7,716 nucleotides of DNA from an uncultured Actinomycetes bacterium (GCA_903960645.1 CAJCBN010000210.1:1-7716); one strand, 5' to 3'. Shown: positions 1-6,421, counted from the stretch's first letter. Notes: a model not told the origin generated them from the letters alone. Numbers and translations are program-made.

Positions 1-504
1 GCCTCGATCGTCCTGCTCGGTGACGCCGCCCCCGCGGTCGATGGCTCCGAGTACCAGGCTGAGCTGCTCGGCGGAGTCGCCGGTCGCATTCCCGACATCG
101 ACCTAGCTGCCGAAGCGCGCCTGATCGACGTGCTCGTCGAGGCCGCTGCGTCAGGCATCAGCCACGCGGCGCACGACGCGGCTGAAGGCGGCATCGCCGT
201 CGCCGCTGCGGAGATGGCCATCGCCGGCCAGGTCGGCATCGGCATCGAACTGCCCGCGCTCGCCGAGCGCGACGACATCACGCTGTTCGGCGAGGCCGGC
301 AACGGCCACGTCCTCGTCGCCACCGACGACGCCGACGCGCTGCTCGCGCTGGCCGCGACCCACGGCGTCCCCGCGCTCCTCGTCGGCACCGCCGGAGGCG
401 ACGCGATCCGCGTGGCCGTCGGCCCGACTGTCGCCGAGCTTCCGCTCGCCGCCGCCATCGCGTCCTGGTCGAAGAGCATGCCCGCGCTGATCGGGGCGGC
501 CTAG
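1..504 (+). CDS. purL: Phosphoribosylformylglycinamidine synthase, PurL subunit (3' end only)
   Basis: This is the C-terminal 167 residues of PurL, which converts FGAR to FGAM with ATP and ammonia from glutamine (purine step 4, cytoplasm). The frame is open from base 1 and ends with TAG at 502-504, so the 5' part lies outside the window. Family landmarks are GSEYQ, then HDAAEGGIAVAAAEMA (matching the usual HD-x-x-(D/E)GGLAVALAEM block), then LFGE. The protein stops soon after the segment ASWSKSMPALI, as small PurL proteins do. No glutaminase domain follows, unlike the long fused form of E. coli. From family knowledge, a small PurL works in a complex with PurS and PurQ, so those genes are expected elsewhere, probably upstream. 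The stop is 2 nt before the purF start. One oddity is an His where an Arg usually follows the FGE motif (codon at 307). Confidence 0.93.
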   Translation, partial: ASIVLLGDAAPAVDGSEYQAELLGGVAGRIPDIDLAAEARLIDVLVEAAASGISHAAHDAAEGGIAVAAAEMAIAGQVGIGIELPALAERDDITLFGEAGNGHVLVATDDADALLALAATHGVPALLVGTAGGDAIRVAVGPTVAELPLAAAIASWSKSMPALIGAA

Positions 505-506
505 CC

Positions 507-1895
507 ATGTGCGGCGTCTTCGGCATCCGCGCCTCCGACCGCGACGTCGCCCGGCTCACGTACTTCGCGCTCTACGCGCTGCAGCACCGCGGCCAGGAGA
601 GCGCGGGCATCGCGGTCACGGACGGGCGCCACATTCAGGCCGTCCGCGAGCTCGGCCTTGTCTCGCAGGTCTTCGACGAGTCGACCCTCGAGACGCTCGA
701 AGGCGTCGCGGCCGTCGGCCACGCCCGCTACTCCACGACGGGTTCGTCCCGCTGGCAGAACGCCCAGCCGGTCATCCGCCACCGCCCGGGTCGCACGCTC
801 TCGCTCGCGCACAACGGCAACCTCACCAACACCACCGAGCTGCGCGATGAGCTCGAGGGGCGCGGCCTCAAGTTCGAATCCACGTCCGACACCGAGGTGA
901 TCGCCGCGCTGATCTGCGAGCACGACGGCCCGCTCGTCGATGGCGTCAAGGAGGCGATGAGCCGTATCGTCGGCGCGTTCGCCGCGATCGTGATGGACGA
1001 GGAGCAGCTGATCGGCTTCCGCGATCCCGACGGCATCCGCCCACTCGTGCTCGGCGATCTCGACGGGCACCCCGTGCTGGCGTCCGAGACCTGCGCGCTC
1101 GACATCGTTGGCGCCACCTTCGTGCGCGACATCGAACCCGGCGAGATCGTCGTCCTGACGGACCGCGGCGTGGAGAGCATCCTGGCGGCCGAGCCGCACC
1201 AGCCCGCGCTGTGCGTCTTCGAGTTCATCTACTTCGCCCGGCCCGATTCCAAGCTCGATGGCCTGCACCTGCACCGCACACGCGAGCTGATGGGCGAGCG
1301 CCTGGCCGACGAGGCGCCCGTCGAGGCCGACATCGTCATCCCCGTGCCCGACTCGGGCGCGCCGGCCGCGCAGGGGTTCGCGCGCCGCAGCGGCATTCCC
1401 TACGTCGACGGCCTCGTCAAGAACCGCTACGTGGGGCGCACGTTCATCCAGCCGGATCAGGCGATGCGCGAGAACGGCATCAAGCTGAAGTTCAATCCGA
1501 TGCCCGACGTCCTCGCCGGGCAGCGCGTGATCGTCGTCGATGACTCCATCGTGCGTGGCACGACGACCCGCAAGATCGTCGAGATGCTCCGCGGTGCCGG
1601 CGCCCTCGAGGTGCACCTGCGCATCTCCTCGCCGCCGGTCATCTCGCCCTGCTTCTACGGCATCGACATGGCCACGAAGGACGAGATGATCGCGGCCAAC
1701 CAGTCCGTCGAGGAGATCCGCCAGCACCTCGGCGCCGATTCGCTCGCCTACCTGTCGCTCGAAGGGCTCGAGGCGGCCACCGGGCACGGCGATGACCGCT
1801 ACTGCCGGGCCTGCCTGACGGGCCGGTATCCCACCGTCGTCCCGATCGCCGCCGACAAGGAGCGATTCGAGGCGACCCAGCTGCCGGTGGCATGA
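507..1895 (+). CDS. purF: Amidophosphoribosyltransferase, 4Fe-4S type
   Basis: PurF makes 5-phosphoribosylamine from PRPP and glutamine, the committed first step of purine synthesis. The 462-residue protein begins MCGVFGI, so Cys2 becomes the N-terminal nucleophile of the glutaminase domain once Met is removed. Other glutaminase landmarks are RYSTTG (74-79), AHNGN (101-105) and STSDTE (125-130). The phosphoribosyltransferase domain carries the PRPP motif VIVVDDSIVRGTT (341-353). Four cysteines, C236 (in CVFEFIYFARPDS), C382, C433 and C436 (YCRAC), fall where the 4Fe-4S ligands of the B. subtilis-type enzyme lie, so a cluster is inferred. No ATG, GTG or TTG lies upstream in frame near the start, so the B. 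subtilis-style propeptide seems absent. A weak GGGG at 493-496 could serve as ribosome-binding site. The TGA stop overlaps the purM ATG. PurF is the usual point of feedback inhibition by purine nucleotides; nothing in the DNA shows a local regulator. Confidence 0.97.
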   Translation: MCGVFGIRASDRDVARLTYFALYALQHRGQESAGIAVTDGRHIQAVRELGLVSQVFDESTLETLEGVAAVGHARYSTTGSSRWQNAQPVIRHRPGRTLSLAHNGNLTNTTELRDELEGRGLKFESTSDTEVIAALICEHDGPLVDGVKEAMSRIVGAFAAIVMDEEQLIGFRDPDGIRPLVLGDLDGHPVLASETCALDIVGATFVRDIEPGEIVVLTDRGVESILAAEPHQPALCVFEFIYFARPDSKLDGLHLHRTRELMGERLADEAPVEADIVIPVPDSGAPAAQGFARRSGIPYVDGLVKNRYVGRTFIQPDQAMRENGIKLKFNPMPDVLAGQRVIVVDDSIVRGTTTRKIVEMLRGAGALEVHLRISSPPVISPCFYGIDMATKDEMIAANQSVEEIRQHLGADSLAYLSLEGLEAATGHGDDRYCRACLTGRYPTVVPIAADKERFEATQLPVA

Positions 1896-2899
1896 CGATG
1901 GATGACGAGCTCACCTACGCCGCCGCAGGTGTCTCCCTCGACGCGGCCGACGCGGTCGTCGAGCGCCTCAAGGGTGCGGTTCGTTCGACGGTGCGCCCCG
2001 GCGTGATCGACGCCCACGGCGGCTTCGCCGGCCTGCTCGCCCTCGGCGGACTCGGCTACAAGGACCCGGTGCTCGTGGCCGGCACTGACGGCGTCGGCAC
2101 CAAGCTCGAGCTCCACCGCGAGGCGGGCTCACTCCACGCGGCCGGCATCGACTGCGTCGCGATGTGCGTCAACGACATCCTCTGCGTGGGGGCCGAGCCG
2201 ATCCTGTTCCTCGACTACGTCTCCGTCGGCGTGCTCGACCCCGACGTCGTCGCGACGCTCGTCGAGGGCATCGCCGATGGCTGCCGCCAGTCCGGCGCCG
2301 CACTGCTCGGTGGCGAGACCGCCGAGCATCCGGGTGTGATGGCGCCCGACAGCCTTGATGTCGCCGGCTTCGCGCTCGGCATCGTCGAGCGTGACCGCCT
2401 GATCGACGGCACCCGCGTGGCCGCCGGCGATCGGGTCATCGGCATCGCCGCCTCCGGCCTGCACTCCAACGGCTTTTCGCTCGTGCGCCGTGTCGTCGAG
2501 CGGGCCGGCGGCCTCGCACACGCTCCGGCCGACCTGCTCGCCCCGACCGCGATCTACGCCGAGGACATCCGTAACCTGCGAGCGCTGGTCGACGTCAAGG
2601 CGCTCGCGCACATCACCGGTGGCGGCATCGAGGGCAATGCGCCGCGTGTCATCCCCGACGGCTGCGGCATGGTCATCGACCCCACGGCGTGGCCGCGACC
2701 CGCCGTCGTGCAGTGGCTTGCCGATCAGGGTGTGGAGGAGGCCGAGCTGCGCCGCGTGTTCAACATCGGCATCGGCATGATCGCCGTCGTCGATCCGTCC
2801 GAGGAGCTCGCCGCGATCGGCGCGCTCAAGACCGCGGGCCGCGACGCCTGGGTGATCGGCGCGATCGAGACCGGCGAGGGCGTTCGCTACACCGCATGA
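1892..2899 (+). CDS. purM: Phosphoribosylformylglycinamidine cyclo-ligase (AIR synthetase)
   Basis: PurM closes the imidazole ring, turning FGAM into AIR with ATP (purine step 5). It belongs to the same ATP-binding superfamily as PurL. The 335-residue product has near-canonical length and motifs: TYAAAGVS (8-15), GGFAGLL (43-49), VAGTDGVGTKL (62-72), AMCVNDIL (90-97) with AEPILFLDY, GGETAEHPG (140-148), GLHSNGFSLVR (189-199), ITGGGIEGNAPRVIP (241-255) and FNIGIGMI (290-297). The GGETAEHPG form, with His rather than Met, is what I remember from actinobacterial PurM. The chosen ATG overlaps the purF stop as ATGA, which suggests translational coupling. An in-frame ATG two codons later (1898) is an equally possible start. 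There is no good Shine-Dalgarno at the usual distance. The stop overlaps purN. Confidence 0.97.
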   Translation: MTMDDELTYAAAGVSLDAADAVVERLKGAVRSTVRPGVIDAHGGFAGLLALGGLGYKDPVLVAGTDGVGTKLELHREAGSLHAAGIDCVAMCVNDILCVGAEPILFLDYVSVGVLDPDVVATLVEGIADGCRQSGAALLGGETAEHPGVMAPDSLDVAGFALGIVERDRLIDGTRVAAGDRVIGIAASGLHSNGFSLVRRVVERAGGLAHAPADLLAPTAIYAEDIRNLRALVDVKALAHITGGGIEGNAPRVIPDGCGMVIDPTAWPRPAVVQWLADQGVEEAELRRVFNIGIGMIAVVDPSEELAAIGALKTAGRDAWVIGAIETGEGVRYTA

Positions 2900-3498
2900 T
2901 TCGCGCGGCAACCGCAGACGACCCGCTGCGCATCGCCGTACTCGCCTCGGGCCGCGGCTCGAATCTTGCCGCGCTGATGGAGCGTCTCGATCCGGCCGTG
3001 ACGATCGTCGCCGTCGCCTCGAACCGCAGCGACGCCGTGGCGTTGCAGCGGGCGCGCGAGGAGGAGATCGAGACCGCGGTCTTCCCGCGCGGCGACGACT
3101 GGGCCGAGCGCGACCGTAGGCTGCTGACGTGGCTTGTGGAGCGCCAGGTCGAGCTCGTCGTGCTCGCCGGCTTCATGGAGATCCTGACGGCCGAGGTCGT
3201 CGATCACCTGCCCGTCATCAATGTGCACCCGTCGCTCCTGCCCGCCTTTCCCGGCCTGCACGCCTGGGAGCAGGCGCTCGACGCGGGCGTGGCGGAGACC
3301 GGCGTCACCGTCCACTTTGTCGACACGGGGCTCGATACCGGCCCGGTGATCGCCCAGGAGCCCGTTCCCGTGCGCACGGGTGATACGCCGGCAGCTCTGC
3401 ACGAGCGCATCCAGGCCGTCGAGCACCGCCTGCTGCCCGACGTCGTGCGCCGCCTCGCCGCCGACGACATCCCCGAGCCCGAGAGGCGCGCCGCATGA
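2896..3498 (+). CDS. purN: Phosphoribosylglycinamide formyltransferase, folate-dependent
   Basis: PurN transfers a formyl group from 10-formyltetrahydrofolate to GAR, giving FGAR (purine step 3). The 200-residue protein, normal for the family, has the phosphate-binding LASGRGSNL (16-24), then VVLAGFMEIL (88-97), INVHPSLLPAFPG (108-120) and TGLDTGPVI (144-152). The catalytic trio known from E. coli (N106, H108, D144) corresponds to N109, H111 and D147 here. The frame is open far upstream (to about 2689), but that extension lies inside purM and is arginine-rich. The start at 2896 is preferred because homology begins immediately after it and it forms an ATGA overlap with the purM stop, matching the other junctions. 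A GAGGG at 2876-2880 is rather far upstream. The first nine residues before LRIAVLASG are a short non-conserved leader. The stop overlaps purH. Confidence 0.96.
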   Translation: MIRAATADDPLRIAVLASGRGSNLAALMERLDPAVTIVAVASNRSDAVALQRAREEEIETAVFPRGDDWAERDRRLLTWLVERQVELVVLAGFMEILTAEVVDHLPVINVHPSLLPAFPGLHAWEQALDAGVAETGVTVHFVDTGLDTGPVIAQEPVPVRTGDTPAALHERIQAVEHRLLPDVVRRLAADDIPEPERRAA

Positions 3499-5036
3499 GC
3501 CGCATCCACCGTGCGCTGATCAGCGTTTCCGACACCACCGGGCTCGAGGAGCTCGCCCGCGCCCTGCACGCGCTCGGCATCGAGATCGTCGCCTCGAGCG
3601 GGACTGGCGCGAAGATCGAGGCGGCCGGTATCCCGTGGCTCGCCGTCGACGAGGTCACGGGCGCGCCCGAGATGCTCGGCGGCCGCGTCAAGACGCTCCA
3701 TCCCGGCATCCACGGCGGCATCCTCGCGCGGCGCGACGTGCCCGAGGACCTCGAGCGCATCGCCGAGTTCGGCATCCGCGAGATCGGCCTCGTTGTCGTC
3801 AACCTCTATCCGTTCCGGGAGACGGTCGCCCAGCCCGGTATCACCGACGCCGAGGCGATCGAGAAGATTGACGTCGGCGGCCCCGCGATGGTGCGGGCCG
3901 CGGCGAAGAACCATCAGTCGGTCGGCGTCGTCACCTCGCCGAGCCGGTATCCCGAGGTGATCGCCGAGCTGCAGGAGCGCGAGGGAGAGCTCTCGCCCGA
4001 AACCCGCAGGCGCCTCGCCGCCGAGGCGTTCACGATGACGGCCGGCTACGACGCCGCGATCTCCGCGTGGTTCACGGGCGGCGTCACGCTGCCCGACGAG
4101 ATCATCATGGACCTTCAGCGTGAGCGCGAGCTGCCGTACGGCGAGAATCCGCATCAGGCGGCCGGGTACTACGTGGACCGCACGCAGCCGCGGCACCTCC
4201 TCACCGGGGTGCGGCAGCATGGCGGCAAGGCGCTCTCCTACAACAACCTCGCCGACCTCGCGGCCGCCCACGCGATCGCGAACGAGTTCGATGAGCCGGC
4301 CTGCGCGATCATCAAGCACCAGAATCCCTGCGGTGCTGCGATCGGCCGCGATGTCGCAGAGGCCTACGAGCGCGCACTGGCGGGCGACCCAGTCAGTGCC
4401 TTCGGCGGTGTCATCGCCGTCAATCGCCCCGTCACGGCGGAGCTCGGCGCGCGTCTCGCCGAGCAGTTCCTCGAGGTGCTGATCGCTCCGGGTTTCGAGG
4501 CGGGCGCGCTCGAGGCGCTGGCGGTGAAGGCCAACACGCGGCTGCTCGAGGACACCGATCCGGCACCACGGCCGCCGCTGCGCCACTTCCGCCCGGTGCC
4601 GGGTGGCATGCTCGTCCAGGCGCCCGACGACACGGCTGAGCCGCGGGCCGCGATGACCGTCGTCACGCAGACGCAGCCCGACACGCGCGAGTGGGAGGAC
4701 CTCCTCTTCGCCTGGCGCATCGTCCGCCACGTCTCGTCGAACGCGATTGTGATTGCACGTGACGGCGCCACGCTCGGCATCGGCGCGGGCCAGATGAGCC
4801 GGGTCGATTCCGTCCGCATCGCCGTCGAGAAGACGCCGGCGGACCGCCGGGCCGGCGCAGTCCTCGCCTCCGATGCGTTCTTCCCGTTCCCCGACGGCGC
4901 GGAACTCGCCCTCGCCGCAGGCATCACGGCGGTCATCCAGCCGGGTGGCGCCAAGCGCGATAACGAGGTGACCGCTGCGGTCGATGCCGCGGGCGCGACG
5001 ATGATCCACGTCGGCCGCCGCCACTTCCGCCACTGA
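3495..5036 (+). CDS. purH: Bifunctional AICAR formyltransferase / IMP cyclohydrolase
   Basis: PurH performs the last two steps of IMP synthesis: formylation of AICAR with 10-formyltetrahydrofolate, then ring closure. The 513 residues match the full two-domain length. The N-terminal MGS-like cyclohydrolase domain (about 1-140) shows ALISVSDTTGL, KTLHPGIHGGIL (66-77), NLYPF (103-107) and GGPAMVRAAAKN (128-139). The transformylase domain shows YGENPHQ (215-221), the catalytic Lys-His block KHQNPCG (274-280), SAFGG (301-305), SNAIV (415-419), IGAGQMSRVDS (429-439), SDAFFPFPDG (459-468) and IQPGG (481-485). Two positions look unusual: P214 where the family normally has Arg before YGENPHQ, and S414 where bacterial enzymes often have Lys before SNA. 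The ATG overlaps the purN stop as ATGA, and GAGAGG at 3481-3486 is a well-placed ribosome-binding site. It is the last gene of the operon; a palindromic repeat follows immediately. Confidence 0.97.
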   Translation: MSRIHRALISVSDTTGLEELARALHALGIEIVASSGTGAKIEAAGIPWLAVDEVTGAPEMLGGRVKTLHPGIHGGILARRDVPEDLERIAEFGIREIGLVVVNLYPFRETVAQPGITDAEAIEKIDVGGPAMVRAAAKNHQSVGVVTSPSRYPEVIAELQEREGELSPETRRRLAAEAFTMTAGYDAAISAWFTGGVTLPDEIIMDLQRERELPYGENPHQAAGYYVDRTQPRHLLTGVRQHGGKALSYNNLADLAAAHAIANEFDEPACAIIKHQNPCGAAIGRDVAEAYERALAGDPVSAFGGVIAVNRPVTAELGARLAEQFLEVLIAPGFEAGALEALAVKANTRLLEDTDPAPRPPLRHFRPVPGGMLVQAPDDTAEPRAAMTVVTQTQPDTREWEDLLFAWRIVRHVSSNAIVIARDGATLGIGAGQMSRVDSVRIAVEKTPADRRAGAVLASDAFFPFPDGAELALAAGITAVIQPGGAKRDNEVTAAVDAAGATMIHVGRRHFRH

Positions 5037-5040
5037 CCAG

Positions 5041-5109
5041 AGGGGCCAGACCCCGTTGTTTGACCATAGGGGTCAGGCCCCTTTGTTTGACCATAGGGGC
5101 CTGACCCCT
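5041..5109. repeat. 27-bp tandem repeat with palindromic GGGG...CCCC cores
   Basis: Two full units, 5041-5067 and 5068-5094, match at 24 of 27 positions: a 14-nt core (AGGGGCCAGACCCC, then AGGGGTCAGGCCCC) followed by a 13-nt tail ending TTGTTTGACCAT. A third core, AGGGGCCTGACCCC, starts at 5095, exactly one period later, after which the tail degenerates. The 15-mer at 5068-5082 is the exact reverse complement of the 15-mer at 5095-5109, so the two form a perfect stem with a 12-nt loop. Each core can also fold on its own through GGGG and CCCC. From memory, GGGGTCAGACCCC-like cores recur as intergenic repeats in high-GC genomes, which would make this REP-like. I cannot test that here. Confidence 0.9.
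5068..5109 (+). terminator. Possible transcription terminator of the pur operon
   Basis: The exact 15-bp GC-rich inverted repeat begins 31 nt after the purH stop, where a terminator for the operon would be expected. The long hairpin is not followed by a clean T-run (the next bases are CTGATAAATCG). The smaller hairpin AGGGG-TCAGG-CCCCT at 5068-5082 is followed by TTGTTTG, which is closer to the intrinsic pattern. Because the structure is also a tandem repeat, termination may be incidental. Confidence 0.35.
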
Positions 5110-5117
5110 CTGATAAA
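5087..5117 (+). promoter_or_regulatory. Possible promoter overlapping the repeat array
   Basis: TTGACC (5087-5092) resembles a -35 box and GATAAA (5112-5117) a -10 box, but the spacing of 19 bp is long. The boxes lie 37-67 bp before the start at 5154. The third palindromic core (5095-5109) lies between them, where a bound protein could block transcription. It competes with the leaderless alternative at 5142-5147. Confidence 0.22.
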
Positions 5118-5141
5118 TCGTCTGGTTTCTCTGGGGCGTTC

Positions 5142-5153
5142 TACGCTGCAACG
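5142..5153 (+). promoter_or_regulatory. Possible leaderless -10 box (TACGCT) for the YcaQ-like gene
   Basis: TACGCT at 5142-5147 fits the TANNNT -10 pattern common in actinobacteria and ends 6 nt before the ATG, so transcription could start at the first base of the start codon. There is no Shine-Dalgarno close to the ATG; the nearest G-run, GGGG at 5133-5136, is about 17 nt away. No good -35 box is visible. The second start in the window without a Shine-Dalgarno (6422) has the same arrangement. Confidence 0.35.
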
Positions 5154-6275
5154 ATGACGGGGCAGCGCCTTCTTGCACTCTCGCCAGCCGAGGCGCGCAC
5201 GATCGCCGTGGCGCGGCAGGGTTTCGCCGCGCGCAACCGCGTCGCCACGCCCGACGCTGTCCACGCCTGCATCGACCAGCTCGGCTGCGTCCAGATCGAC
5301 TCGGTGATGACCGTCGCCCGTGCGCACCGGCTCACGCTCGCGAGTCGCGTCGGCAAGCTCCCCGCCGGCACGCTCAACGGCCTACGCCGCGAAGGTCGCA
5401 TCGCGGAAGTGTGGGCGCACGAGGCGTGCTTCATCCCTGCGGATGAGCTGCCGTGGTTTCGCGCTGCCATGCTCGCCGCCACCGAGCACCGCTGGTGGGG
5501 TCCGGTCCTGCAGGAGCATCCCAAGCTGGCGCGCGCGGTGATGACGCGGGTGCAGGACGGCCCGATCACCGCGGCCGACTTCGGTGGCGCCGGCACGCCG
5601 GGGTGGTGGGAGTGGTCGGCCGCCAAGCAGGTGATCGAGTCGCTGTTCGCGATCGGTCAACTCGCCGTCCGGGAGCGCAGGGGGTTCACCCGTGTCTACG
5701 ACCTGCCGGAGCGCCTCTACACGCCGGCGCAGCTCGCGCCCATCACCGACGACGCGGCGATCCTCCGCCACCGCATCCTGCGCACGGTGCGGGCGCGCGG
5801 GATCGTCACCGCCAGCCGCGTGACCGACTACTACCGCCTGCGTGGTCTCGCCAAGGACGTCGCGCTCGCCGTCGACGGTCTGGTCGACGAGGGCGTGCTG
5901 CAGCGGGTGGGAGTGGGGGAGCACGTCGCGCTCGTCGAGCCCGCCACGCTCGCAGCGCTGCCCGCAACCCCGACCGCCTCGGTGCTGCTGTGCCCGTTCG
6001 ACAACCTGGTCTGGGACCGCGAGGAGACCGACCGCCTGTTTGGCTTTCGCCACGCACTCGAGATCTACGTGCCGAAGGAGAAGCGGCAGTGGGGCTACTA
6101 CGTGCTGCCGCTGCTGCACGGCGATCGCATCGTCGGCCGTGCCGACGTGAAGGCCGACCGCAAAGCCGGCGAGTTACGCATCCTCGCCATGCACTGGGAG
6201 GGTCGGCCGGCACTCGGTGCGCTTGAGCGGGCGCAGGCGCGTCTGGCGTGGACGCTCGGGCTCGTTCCGGCCTGA
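5154..6275 (+). CDS. YcaQ/AlkZ-family winged-helix DNA glycosylase
   Basis: The 373-residue product belongs to the winged-helix family (HTH_42) that includes E. coli YcaQ and Streptomyces AlkZ, monofunctional glycosylases that remove bulky N-alkylated bases and unhook DNA interstrand crosslinks. Family blocks in order are ARQGF (20-24), LGCVQIDSV (43-51), RAH (56-58), VWAHEACFIP (86-95), RRGFTRVYDLPER (175-187), a helix-turn-helix-like stretch near 204-250, CPFDNLVWDR (280-289), FGFRHALEIYVP (296-307), WGYYVLPLLHGDRIVGR (313-329) and DVKADRK (331-337). The motif Q47-I-D49 matches the Q-x-D form known for YcaQ rather than the Q-x-Q form of AlkZ, so a general crosslink-repair role is inferred rather than self-resistance to one toxin. 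It is slightly shorter than E. coli YcaQ (about 410). It stands alone between spacers, with no biosynthetic cluster nearby. The chosen ATG is the most upstream start and has the TACGCT box 6 nt before it. Confidence 0.88.
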   Translation: MTGQRLLALSPAEARTIAVARQGFAARNRVATPDAVHACIDQLGCVQIDSVMTVARAHRLTLASRVGKLPAGTLNGLRREGRIAEVWAHEACFIPADELPWFRAAMLAATEHRWWGPVLQEHPKLARAVMTRVQDGPITAADFGGAGTPGWWEWSAAKQVIESLFAIGQLAVRERRGFTRVYDLPERLYTPAQLAPITDDAAILRHRILRTVRARGIVTASRVTDYYRLRGLAKDVALAVDGLVDEGVLQRVGVGEHVALVEPATLAALPATPTASVLLCPFDNLVWDREETDRLFGFRHALEIYVPKEKRQWGYYVLPLLHGDRIVGRADVKADRKAGELRILAMHWEGRPALGALERAQARLAWTLGLVPA

Positions 6276-6421
6276 AGCGCTACAGGCGTATCGCCAACCA
6301 CGGCTTCCTTGTGGCGCTTGTCGCGACTCCTTCACCACAGACGTAGCGAATTGGTCTGACAGGTGTAGTGAATCGGGGGTTTTTCCCTGCGCCGGGCCCT
6401 GTGGCTATCTAGTTTTCCGCC
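6276..6421. other. Non-coding spacer before the secreted-protein gene
   Basis: I see no convincing gene here. AAGCGC (6275-6280) can pair with GCGCTT (6314-6319), and between them CCACGG/TTGTGG can form a small stem with two G-T pairs. No T-run follows, so it is at best a weak terminator for the preceding gene. GGGGGTTTTTCCC at 6375-6387 is conspicuous and could be a binding site. TAGTTT at 6410-6415 is a candidate -10 box for the next gene. An in-frame TAG at 6410-6412 limits the upstream extent of that gene. Confidence 0.6.
6410..6421 (+). promoter_or_regulatory. Possible leaderless -10 box (TAGTTT) for the secreted-protein gene
   Basis: TAGTTT at 6410-6415 fits TANNNT and ends 6 nt before the GTG at 6422, the same spacing as TACGCT before the ATG at 5154. 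There is no Shine-Dalgarno upstream of the GTG. No clear -35 box is visible. TATCTA at 6406-6411 is an overlapping alternative. Confidence 0.3.

Noticed and set aside
501..1787. A 428-codon open frame on the minus strand opposite purF.
   Set aside because: It lies entirely inside purF, which has all catalytic and cluster residues; the antisense product looks like random GC-rich sequence.
2689..2895. An upstream extension of purN to an earlier in-frame start.
   Set aside because: The extension lies within purM, is Arg-rich and has no counterpart in PurN; the ATGA junction at 2896 fits the neighbouring gene boundaries.
3204..5033. A 609-codon open frame on the minus strand opposite purN and purH.
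   Set aside because: It is the antisense shadow of unmistakable PurN/PurH coding sequence, a usual by-product of high GC; the translation is Arg/Asp/Gly-rich without family motifs.
5037..5153. A CRISPR array.
   Set aside because: There are only two and a half units; the direct repeats abut with no unique spacers, and no cas gene is visible.
6275..6319. An intrinsic terminator after the YcaQ-like gene from AAGCGC/GCGCTT pairing.
   Set aside because: The pairing is interrupted, the inner stem needs G-T pairs and no T-run follows. It is noted only in the spacer description.
6352..6362. A fourth copy of the palindromic core (GGTCTGACAGG) in the second spacer.
   Set aside because: Only about eight bases resemble half a core; the second half is not CCCC and the repeat tail is missing.
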